NCBI GenBank assembly: GCA_947165615.1
Contig: CAMVBD010000079.1
Span: 1 to 6,788, forward strand
Direction of reading: 5' to 3'
Length of the DNA stretch: 6,788 nucleotides
Source: an uncultured Clostridia bacterium
Lineage (GTDB): Bacteria; Bacillota; Clostridia; Oscillospirales; Acutalibacteraceae
Of the stretch, positions 1 through 5,267 are shown piece by piece. Under the pieces are notes generated by a model. The model saw nothing but the letters and a program-made list of their open reading frames with translations, was not told the origin of the DNA and searched no databases. Position numbers and translations under genes: made by a program. The first letter of the stretch is position 1, and every line of letters begins with the position of its first letter.

Positions 1-516
1 GCCATGGGCTTTGATCCGGCGCTCGGATACAAATTTTCGACCTACGCGGTGCCCTCCGTCCTCGGAGAGATCAAGCGTCTGTTCCGCGACGGCGGCAGCG
101 TCAAAATGAGCCGCGGCGCGAAGGAAAAGGCGGCGGCGCTGCTGGAGACGGCAGACAGGCTGCGGGAGGAGCTGGGACGGGAGCCGACGGTGTCGGAGAT
201 CGCGGAAAAAGGCGGTGTATCCCCTGCCGACGCGGCGGCGCTGCTGACCGCCGCCCTGCCGCCCGTGTCCCTGACGACCGACGAAAACGATGAAACGGAC
301 CTGCCGGTGTCCTCCCATGAGGACGCCGCCATCACAAAAATGGATCTCGCCGCCGCGCTCGAAAAACTGGACGAAACCGAACGCCACCTTCTGCGCCTCC
401 GGTATCAGCAGAACCTGACGCAATCCGTCGTCGGAGAGAGACTCGGCATGACGCAGGTACAGGTGTCGCGGGCCGAAAAGAAGATTTTGGGCAAGCTGCG
501 GGAAATGATGGGGTGA
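1..516 (+). CDS. sigF: Sporulation-type RNA polymerase sigma factor, SigF-like, 5' end missing
   Basis: This is the C-terminal 171 residues of a sigma-70 family factor of the SigF/SigG/SigB group, which directs RNA polymerase to an alternative promoter set; SigF is the first forespore-specific factor in spore formers. The reading frame is open to the window edge, and the first Met (base 4) lies inside conserved region 2, so it is not the true start. Visible in order (fragment numbering): end of region 2 with FSTYAVPSVLGEIKRLFRD (residues 12-30), region 3 (about 32-86, with GREPTVSEIAE), an acidic linker (93-110), and region 4 with its helix-turn-helix (about 117-166, TQVQVSRAEKKIL). The QVQVSR-EKKIL block resembles SigF most. 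The residue after VSR is Ala where SigF relatives usually have Leu, and the linker seems short. The spoIIAA and spoIIAB genes expected upstream are outside the window. Family assignment is firm; SigF rather than SigG or another paralogue is likely but not proven. Confidence 0.8.
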   Translation, partial: AMGFDPALGYKFSTYAVPSVLGEIKRLFRDGGSVKMSRGAKEKAAALLETADRLREELGREPTVSEIAEKGGVSPADAAALLTAALPPVSLTTDENDETDLPVSSHEDAAITKMDLAAALEKLDETERHLLRLRYQQNLTQSVVGERLGMTQVQVSRAEKKILGKLREMMG

Positions 517-520
517 CGCG

Positions 521-628
521 GCCGCCTTCGGCGGCGGGTGCATGGGCGCGCGGGTGCACGGGTGCACGGGAAAAATATTGAAAGGCCGCCTGCGGCGGCG
601 GGCACACGGTCCACGGGCGCACGGGAAA
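521..628. repeat. Two tandem copies of a GC-rich hairpin unit
   Basis: Just after the sigma-factor stop codon lie two related units. Unit A (521-575) begins with GCCGCC-TTC-GGCGGC (521-535). Unit B (585-628) begins with GCCGCC-TGC-GGCGGC (585-599). Each hairpin is followed by a G-rich stretch with CACGGG motifs and ends in CACGGGAAAAAT (unit A at 564-575; the unit B copy runs from 620 to 631, into the next element). Unit A also contains the octamer TGCACGGG twice in a row (555-570) and GCGCGCG (546-552). The first hairpin starts 4 bases after the stop, but no T-run follows it, so it is not a canonical intrinsic terminator of the sigma gene. It could protect a 3' end or be part of a dispersed repeat family. 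No coding potential is credible here. Confidence 0.6.
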
Positions 629-749
629 AATGCAGAATGCAAAATAAAGGGACCTGCGGTTCGCATTTATAAAATGGGGTATGGGGCGAAGCCCCATCCG
701 CAATTCTGTATTCTTCATTCTGCATTTTGCATTTTTATCTGTATTCTGC
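629..749 (+). repeat. Interspersed palindromic element, copy 1 (heptad arms, two hairpins)
   Basis: This is a REP/MITE-like non-coding element. The left arm is three 7-bp units (AATGCAG, AATGCAA, AATAAAG; 629-649). Hairpin A is GGACC-TGC-GGTTC (650-662, one G-T pair). The core continues through GCATTTATAAAAT. Hairpin B is ATGGGGC-GAA-GCCCCAT (681-697). The right arm has units in the opposite orientation (ATTCTGT, ATTCTTC, ATTCTGC, ATTTTGC; 703-730), with a further ATTCTGC at 743-749 after an irregular stretch. Bases 652-675 are identical to the reverse complement of 1881-1904 in copy 2. The element is AT-rich in GC-rich surroundings and lies upstream of the hprK promoter, so it is not in the transcript that starts there. 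It encodes no transposase. Open frames across it give peptides such as FCILHSAFCI, which only reflect the repeat. Confidence 0.8.
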
Positions 750-795
750 ATTTTATTCTATCGTCCGCCGTCTGAAGCGCAATTCCGAAAAGGTC

Positions 796-824
796 TTGCA
801 AAACCCTTCTCTTTGTTGTATACT
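796..824 (+). promoter_or_regulatory. Sigma-A-type promoter of hprK
   Basis: A -35 box TTGCAA (796-801) and a -10 box TATACT (819-824) are separated by exactly 17 bases; each box differs from consensus at one position (TTGACA and TATAAT). Transcription would begin near base 830-832, leaving a leader of only about 22 bases before the GTG start. It is the best promoter seen in the window, and it indicates that hprK can be transcribed independently of the sigma-factor gene. No convincing catabolite-responsive element was seen next to it. Confidence 0.75.
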
Positions 825-837
825 GAAACCACACGGG

Positions 838-843
838 AAGGAG
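838..843 (+). promoter_or_regulatory. Ribosome binding site of hprK
   Basis: AAGGAG lies 9 bases before the GTG at 853. An in-frame TGA at 844-846 excludes any longer reading frame, so this site together with the stop fixes the GTG as the start. Confidence 0.85.
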
Positions 844-852
844 TGAACAGCC

Positions 853-1821
853 GTGACGAAGACCTACACGGTGGCGCTGGATAAGGTCATCCGCGAAAAC
901 GCCCTCGAGACCCTTTATACCCCCACGGACCCCAAAAATCTGTTCGTAAAATCCAAGGACGTCAACCGCCCGGGACTCTTGCTTGCCGGGCACGACGGCT
1001 TTTTCGATCCCACGCGCATCCAGTTTTTAGGGCTGGCGGAATTCGGCTTTCTCAATTCCCTGACGGAAGACGAACGGACGGCGAGTCTCAGACGCTTTTT
1101 TGAGACGAAGCCCGTCGCCGCCATCATCACGCGCGGGCTGGAACCGACCGACGAAATGCTGCCGCTGGCAGGGGAATACGGCGTACCGGTGCTGAGGACC
1201 AACGAATCCACCTCCGCCTCCATGTCCGCCCTCATCTCTTACCTCGGCGTGGAACTTGCCCAGCGTATCACGCGGCACGGCGTATTGGTGGAGGTCTACG
1301 GTGAAGGCATTCTGATCGTCGGCGACTCCGGCGTCGGCAAAAGCGAAACGGCGCTGGAACTCATCAACCGCGGACACCGGCTGATTGCGGACGACGCGGT
1401 GGAGATCCGCAAAGTCTCGTCCAAATCCCTGGTCGGCTCCGCGCCCGAAAACATCCGGCATTTTATTGAACTCAGGGGCGTCGGCATTATAAACGCGCGC
1501 AACCTGTTCGGCATCGGCGCGGTCAAACTGACCGAAAAAATCAACATGATCGTCAAACTCGAGCAGTGGAACGAAAACCGCGTCTACGACCGCCTTGGGA
1601 TCGAGGACGACTACATGTCCGTCCTCGGCATCAACATCCCGGTCACGACCGTGCCGGTCAAGCCCGGACGGAACCTTGCCATCATCATTGAGACGGCAGC
1701 CAAAAACAACCGGCAAAAGCGCATGGGCTATTCCGCCGCAAAGGAACTGATGCTGAGCCTCGGCATGCCGGAAGACGAGATCGAGACGCCGGAGGTCAAC
1801 GTGATCGAGGAATGGCTGTAA
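853..1821 (+). CDS. hprK: HPr kinase/phosphorylase
   Basis: Bifunctional cytosolic enzyme that phosphorylates HPr on Ser46 using ATP or pyrophosphate and removes the phosphate by phosphorolysis, the central sensor of carbon catabolite control in Firmicutes. It has 322 residues, close to the usual 310-320. The N-terminal domain (about 1-135) is followed by the kinase domain. That domain shows the conserved His in TRHGVLVEVYG (H142), Walker A GDSGVGKS (157-164), the LIADDAVEI acidic motif (178-186), the family signature ELRGVGIINARNLFG (206-220), and PVKPGRN (268-274) near the active-site cap. All key residues expected of an active enzyme are present. Translation starts at GTG, with AAGGAG 9 bases upstream. 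It has its own promoter (796-824), and the transcript may continue through the palindromic element at 1825 into the glucokinase gene, as no terminator with a T-run follows. Its partner HPr gene is not in the window. Confidence 0.97.
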   Translation: MTKTYTVALDKVIRENALETLYTPTDPKNLFVKSKDVNRPGLLLAGHDGFFDPTRIQFLGLAEFGFLNSLTEDERTASLRRFFETKPVAAIITRGLEPTDEMLPLAGEYGVPVLRTNESTSASMSALISYLGVELAQRITRHGVLVEVYGEGILIVGDSGVGKSETALELINRGHRLIADDAVEIRKVSSKSLVGSAPENIRHFIELRGVGIINARNLFGIGAVKLTEKINMIVKLEQWNENRVYDRLGIEDDYMSVLGINIPVTTVPVKPGRNLAIIIETAAKNNRQKRMGYSAAKELMLSLGMPEDEIETPEVNVIEEWL

Positions 1822-1824
1822 GGA

Positions 1825-1941
1825 AATGCAAAATGCAGAATGAAGAATACAGAATGAAGGACGGGCTCCGCCCGTACCCGATTTTATAAATGCGAACCGC
1901 AGGTTCCGAAATTTTGTATTTTGTATTTTGCATTCTGCATT
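1825..1941 (-). repeat. Interspersed palindromic element, copy 2 (inverted relative to copy 1)
   Basis: This second copy of the 629-749 element begins 4 bases after the hprK stop. The left arm is five exact 7-bp units: AATGCAA, AATGCAG, AATGAAG, AATACAG, AATGAAG (1825-1859). Hairpin B is ACGGGC-TCC-GCCCGT (1861-1875). The core that follows (1881-1904) matches copy 1 over 24 bases, and hairpin A is GAACC-GCA-GGTTC (1894-1906). The right arm has ATTTTGT twice, then ATTTTGC and ATTCTGC (1911-1938). The arms can pair into an imperfect stem of about 30 bp enclosing both hairpins. If hprK and glcK are co-transcribed, this structure lies in the mRNA between them. No T-run follows it, so it is not an obvious terminator. 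TATAAC at 1941-1946 is a possible -10 box, but no good -35 box is spaced correctly. Confidence 0.8.
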
Positions 1942-1963
1942 ATAACAAAACAAGATTTTAATA

Positions 1964-1969
1964 AAGGAG
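1964..1969 (+). promoter_or_regulatory. Ribosome binding site of glcK
   Basis: AAGGAG sits 8 bases before the ATG at 1978. It decides the start: the frame stays open upstream to a TTG at 1921, but that extension would be translated from the arm of the palindromic element and has no ROK-family counterpart. Confidence 0.9.
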
Positions 1970-1977
1970 AAAGATAT

Positions 1978-2928
1978 ATGTACAGAATCGGCGTAGACCT
2001 CGGCGGCACGAACATCGTTTCGGGCGTCGTGAACGAAAACTGTGAGATCGTGGCGAAGGCTTCGCGTCCCACGAACGCTCCGAGAGCGGCAGAAGAGATC
2101 TTTGACGACATTGCCGCTACGATCAAAGAGGCCATGGACAAGGCCGGGATCACGAAGGAGGACGTCGTCTCCATCGGCGTCGGCACCCCCGGTTCCGTCA
2201 ACAAGGAACTGGAACTCATTGAATTCGCAAACAATTTGGGCTTTGACAACGTCCCCGCCTTCCGGCTTCTCCGGGAGAGAACGGGCATCCAAAACGTCTA
2301 CTTCGACAACGACGCCAACTGCGCGGCGCTGGGTGAAGCGACCGCCGGCTGCGGCAAGGGCGCAAAAGACTTTGTCATGATCACCCTCGGCACCGGCGTG
2401 GGCTCGGGCATCATCGCCAACGGCAAACTCGTCACCGGCCTCAACTACGCCGCGGGCGAAATGGGACACACCGTCATCGTGTACGGCGGTCTGCCCTGCA
2501 ACTGCGGCAGACGCGGCTGCTGGGAGAAGTACTCCTCCGCCACCGCCCTCATCGCCCAGACAAAGGACGCCATGCGCGAAAACCCCGACTCGATCATGTG
2601 GGATCTGGTCGACAACGACATTTTGAACGTGACCGGCCGCACGGCGTTTGACGCCATGCGAAAGGGCGACGAGGCCGCGAAACGAGTGGTGGACAATTAC
2701 ATCGCCTACCTTGCCTGCGGCATTTCAAACGTCGTCAACATCTTCCAGCCCGAGGTCCTCGCCGTCGGCGGCGGCATCGGCAACGAAAGAGAGAATCTTC
2801 TGGCGCCCGTGCGCAAGATCTTAGCCAGCGAGCGCTATTCCATCCACGCCAAAAAGCAGACCGAGCTCAAAGCCGCGACCCTCGGCAACGACGCGGGCGT
2901 CATCGGCGCCGCGCTTCTGGACGAATGA
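1978..2928 (+). CDS. glcK: ROK-family glucokinase
   Basis: Cytosolic sugar kinase, most likely ATP-dependent glucokinase making glucose-6-phosphate for glycolysis. It has 316 residues, normal for the family. The N-terminal phosphate-binding motif is DLGGTN (7-12). The catalytic Asp is in NDAN (D112), and LGTGVGSG spans 137-144. The sugar- and zinc-binding segment follows: EMGH (161-164), then CNCGRRGCWEKYSS (174-187), where Cys174, Cys176 and Cys181 with His164 form the ROK zinc site. There is no N-terminal winged-helix domain, so it is a kinase and not a ROK repressor. The CGRRGCWE-YSSATAL pattern is typical of bacterial glucokinases; another hexose or N-acetylhexosamine as substrate cannot be excluded from sequence. 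Its TGA overlaps the ATG of murB (ATGA), implying translational coupling. It is separated from hprK by the palindromic element. Confidence 0.93.
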   Translation: MYRIGVDLGGTNIVSGVVNENCEIVAKASRPTNAPRAAEEIFDDIAATIKEAMDKAGITKEDVVSIGVGTPGSVNKELELIEFANNLGFDNVPAFRLLRERTGIQNVYFDNDANCAALGEATAGCGKGAKDFVMITLGTGVGSGIIANGKLVTGLNYAAGEMGHTVIVYGGLPCNCGRRGCWEKYSSATALIAQTKDAMRENPDSIMWDLVDNDILNVTGRTAFDAMRKGDEAAKRVVDNYIAYLACGISNVVNIFQPEVLAVGGGIGNERENLLAPVRKILASERYSIHAKKQTELKAATLGNDAGVIGAALLDE

Positions 2929-3830
2929 GCGCCGAGCGGTTTGAGGCGCTGAAGGCGCTTAACGGGACTTTGACCTTTGAGGAACCGCTGAAAGGTCATA
3001 CCTCCTTTAAGATCGGCGGTCCGGCGGAGGCGTTTTTTGTCCCCGAAACGGAAGAGGCGCTCAAAAAGGCCGTGGCCTTTGCAAAGACAAACGGCATCCC
3101 CTGCCGCATTCTCGGAAACGGCTCCAACCTTTTGGTCTCGGACGACGGCGTCCGGGGCCTGGTTATCATGCTCTCCGGCGGGCTGACCGCGCTTGAGACG
3201 ACCGGAGACGGGCGGATCTTTTCCGCCGCGGGCGTCAGTCTGAAAAGACTTTGCGTCTTTGCGCTGGAGCAGGGTCTGACGGGGCTGGAATTTGCCTACG
3301 GCATTCCGGGGAGCGTCGGCGGCGCGGTCTATATGAACGCCGGCGCCTACGGGGGAGAGATCAAAACCGTCCTGTCTTCCGTGCGGGTGTTGGACCCCGC
3401 GACCGGGGAGATCACGGAGTTGGACGCCGGGGATTTAGACATCTCCTACCGGCACACGCCGTTTATGACGAACGGGCTCATTATAACGGGCGCTGCCTTC
3501 CGTCTGGAAGCGGGCGACCGGACCGAGATCCGCGCCAAAATGGACGAACTCCTGGGCAGACGCAAGGCTTCCCAGCCGCTCACCTTCCCGTCGGCGGGTT
3601 CCACCTTCAAGCGTCCCAAAAACGGCTACGCCGCCGCCATGATCGACGAGTGCGGCCTGAAGGGCTTTTCGGTCGGGGGCGCGGAGGTCTCCACGAAACA
3701 CGCGGGCTTTGTCGTCAACAAGGGCGACGCCACCTGCAAGGACGTTTTAGCCGTCATTGACGGCGTGCGCAAGACGGTGCTGGAGCAAAAAGAAACGGTT
3801 CTTGAGACCGAAGTGGAGATCTGGGAGTAA
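2925..3830 (+). CDS. murB: UDP-N-acetylenolpyruvoylglucosamine reductase
   Basis: FAD enzyme of the cytosolic peptidoglycan precursor pathway; it reduces UDP-GlcNAc-enolpyruvate to UDP-MurNAc with NADPH. The 301 residues fit the short type II MurB of Firmicutes. The FAD-binding part shows HTSFKIGG (25-32), GNGSNLLVSD (64-73) and GIPGSVGGAVYMNAGAYG (126-143). The catalytic residues are visible: Arg176 in SYRHTPF, the proton-donating Ser226 in SAGSTFKRP, and the C-terminal Glu of TEVEIWE (Glu296 by alignment from memory). The C-terminal domain contains GGAEVSTKHAGFVVN (251-265). The ATG overlaps the glcK stop, and no clear Shine-Dalgarno site precedes it, so translation probably depends on ribosomes arriving from glcK. 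There is no alternative Met near the N terminus. whiA follows after 3 bases. Confidence 0.97.
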   Translation: MSAERFEALKALNGTLTFEEPLKGHTSFKIGGPAEAFFVPETEEALKKAVAFAKTNGIPCRILGNGSNLLVSDDGVRGLVIMLSGGLTALETTGDGRIFSAAGVSLKRLCVFALEQGLTGLEFAYGIPGSVGGAVYMNAGAYGGEIKTVLSSVRVLDPATGEITELDAGDLDISYRHTPFMTNGLIITGAAFRLEAGDRTEIRAKMDELLGRRKASQPLTFPSAGSTFKRPKNGYAAAMIDECGLKGFSVGGAEVSTKHAGFVVNKGDATCKDVLAVIDGVRKTVLEQKETVLETEVEIWE

Positions 3831-3833
3831 GTC

Positions 3834-4754
3834 ATGTCCTTTTCATCCGACGTAAAGACCGAGCTTTCGGCCGTTCAAAACGCCGCCTGCTGCGAGACGC
3901 AGTTTTCCCGCGCCATGCTGCTGTTCGGCCGCTCCTGCTCGCGGGTCTCCCTGTCCTTTTTGACGGAGCATCCGGACGCGGCACGGCGCTACGCCGACGC
4001 GGTGGCGCACTTTTCGGGCACGACGCCCGAGATCACCGAAAGCGAAAGCGGAAACTGCAAGATCCAGATCGAGGACCGCCTTGTGACAGACGCGGTGCTT
4101 GCGGAACTTGAAAGGAACCGCAACGAAAAAAAGCAGCTCTCGATCGGAAAGATCGACCGGGAGTGTTGCCGTCACGCCTTTTTGCGCGGCGCGTTTTTGT
4201 CCGCCGGGACCGTGACGAACCCGGACGTCGAGTACCATTTGGAGTTTTCCTGCCCCTCGGCGCATCTCGCAAGGGACCTCATCGACCTGTTATCCCTGTG
4301 CGGGGTCGACGCCAAAAGCACCGCGCGCGGCGGCGCGACGATCGTGTATCTGAAAAAAAGCGACGCGATCGCGGAGCTTTTGACCGCCATGGGCGCGACC
4401 GAAAACGCCATGCTGTTCATGGGCGCAAAAATATTTAAGGACGTACGCAATACCGTCAACCGGCGGGTAAACTTTGACAAGGCCAACATCGCCCGCTCCG
4501 CCGCCGCGGCGGGACGGCAATTAAGAGCCATCAAAAGCCTGCGGGCAAACGGACGCTTTGACGAACTGCCGGCGGAACTCAGGGAACTGGCGGCGCTGCG
4601 TCTGGAAAATCCCGAAAGCCCCACGTCCGAGCTTGTGGAACTCCTCGGCGGAACGCTGACCGTATCCGGCGTCAACCACCGGTTTGAGCGCATTATCAGG
4701 GCCGCTGAGTTTACGGAGCTGCCGGACAAAAAGAAGGAAGAGGGAAAAGCATGA
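3834..4754 (+). CDS. whiA: WhiA, DNA-binding cell-division/sporulation regulator
   Basis: WhiA proteins combine a degenerate LAGLIDADG homing-endonuclease fold with a C-terminal helix-turn-helix. In Streptomyces WhiA activates sporulation division genes; in Bacillus it binds DNA and affects division and chromosome segregation. This protein has 306 residues, close to the family's usual size. It starts MSFSSDVKTEL, matching the conserved WhiA N terminus, with a Cys pair at 19-20. The LAGLIDADG-like part includes CCRHAFLRGAFLSAGTVTNPD (111-131) and VYLKKSDAIAELLTAMGA (171-188). The linker VRNTVNRRVNFDKANIARS (204-222) is strongly family-like, and the helix-turn-helix lies at about 245-288 (ELRELAALRLENPE to SGVNHRFERI). 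A charged tail, DKKKEEGKA, ends it. GGGAG at 3823-3827, inside the end of murB, is a reasonable ribosome binding site. The rapZ and yvcK genes often found just upstream in Firmicutes are absent. The stop overlaps the next gene's ATG. Confidence 0.96.
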   Translation: MSFSSDVKTELSAVQNAACCETQFSRAMLLFGRSCSRVSLSFLTEHPDAARRYADAVAHFSGTTPEITESESGNCKIQIEDRLVTDAVLAELERNRNEKKQLSIGKIDRECCRHAFLRGAFLSAGTVTNPDVEYHLEFSCPSAHLARDLIDLLSLCGVDAKSTARGGATIVYLKKSDAIAELLTAMGATENAMLFMGAKIFKDVRNTVNRRVNFDKANIARSAAAAGRQLRAIKSLRANGRFDELPAELRELAALRLENPESPTSELVELLGGTLTVSGVNHRFERIIRAAEFTELPDKKKEEGKA

Positions 4755-5260
4755 CCGACGCGCAAAAAGCCGTCCTTTTGCGACTGGACGCCCTTGGGAT
4801 CGACTATGAGACGGTCGAGCACGCCCCCGCCGCGACCATCGACCTGTGCAAAGACATAGAAAAGACGCTCGCCTGCCCCATTCCCAAAAACCTGTTTCTG
4901 ACAAACGCGCAGCACCGGGATTTTTATCTCCTCGTCATGCCGGGGGACAAGCCGTTCAAGACCAAATACCTGTCAAAACAGATCGGTTCCTCGCGCCTTT
5001 CGTTCGGGACCGGAGAAGAAATGGAAGCCCTGCTCGGCTGTTCGCCGGGGTCGGCAAGCGTTTTCGGCGTAATGAACGACAAAGAAAAGCGCATCACGCT
5101 GCTTATCGACCGGGACGTTCTGCAAAACGAAGCCCTCGGCTTTCACCCTTGTCTGAACACCGCGACCGTAAAGATCGGGACGGACGATCTGATAAACACC
5201 CTCCTTCCCTCCCTCGGCGTTACGCCGACGCTTGTGGACCTAAAGTGGGAAACCGAATAA
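4751..5260 (+). CDS. ProX-type (YbaK/INS superfamily) aminoacyl-tRNA deacylase
   Basis: Small free-standing editing protein of 169 residues, related to the insertion domain of bacterial prolyl-tRNA synthetase. Members hydrolyse mischarged tRNA in trans; the ProX/ProXp-ala branch removes Ala from tRNA-Pro. Visible motifs are CPIPKNLFL (42-50), with the conserved Lys (K46) of the active site, DFYLLVMPGDKPFKTKYL (57-74), and the GxHPxxN loop as GFHPCLN (130-136). The FLTN and LLVMPGDK segments resemble clostridial proteins annotated as prolyl-tRNA editing protein ProX or PrdX. No synthetase catalytic or anticodon-binding domain is attached. The ATG overlaps the whiA stop (ATGA), with GAGGG at 4740-4744 as ribosome binding site. 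It is the last gene of the run; a strong terminator begins 8 bases after its stop. Ala-tRNA-Pro as substrate is inferred from the family; Cys-tRNA-Pro editing is the main alternative. Confidence 0.88.
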   Translation: MTDAQKAVLLRLDALGIDYETVEHAPAATIDLCKDIEKTLACPIPKNLFLTNAQHRDFYLLVMPGDKPFKTKYLSKQIGSSRLSFGTGEEMEALLGCSPGSASVFGVMNDKEKRITLLIDRDVLQNEALGFHPCLNTATVKIGTDDLINTLLPSLGVTPTLVDLKWETE

Positions 5261-5267
5261 AAAAACG

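Noticed and set aside
521..535. Intrinsic terminator of the sigma-factor gene
   Set aside because: The stem is strong, but no T-run follows; the next bases are G-rich. It is recorded as a repeat hairpin instead.
405..775. Small frames encoding peptides such as FCILHSAFCI in the 517-852 spacer
   Set aside because: They are translations of the 7-bp repeat arms in the palindromic element; they occur on both strands and lack ribosome binding sites.
780..852. Catabolite-responsive element near the hprK promoter
   Set aside because: No stretch matches the CcpA-site consensus well enough to support it.
1825..1938. CRISPR array
   Set aside because: The repeated units are contiguous 7-bp motifs without spacers, and no cas genes are nearby.
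629..1941. Target-site duplications flanking the palindromic elements
   Set aside because: The bases at the element edges do not form a consistent duplicated pair in both copies, and the ends are blurred by the heptad units.
1921..1977. An extended glucokinase start at TTG 1921
   Set aside because: The extra 19 residues derive from the element's arm, and AAGGAG sits correctly for the ATG at 1978, where the ROK fold begins.
1027..2469. A 480-codon open frame on the - strand across hprK, the spacer and glcK
   Set aside because: It is antisense to two well-recognised genes, crosses the palindromic element, resembles no protein family and follows from the GC-rich codon pattern of the true strand.
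4172..4915. A 247-codon - strand frame over whiA and the editing gene
   Set aside because: It is a shadow of whiA with low-complexity Ser/Arg/Ala composition and no recognisable domain or ribosome binding site.
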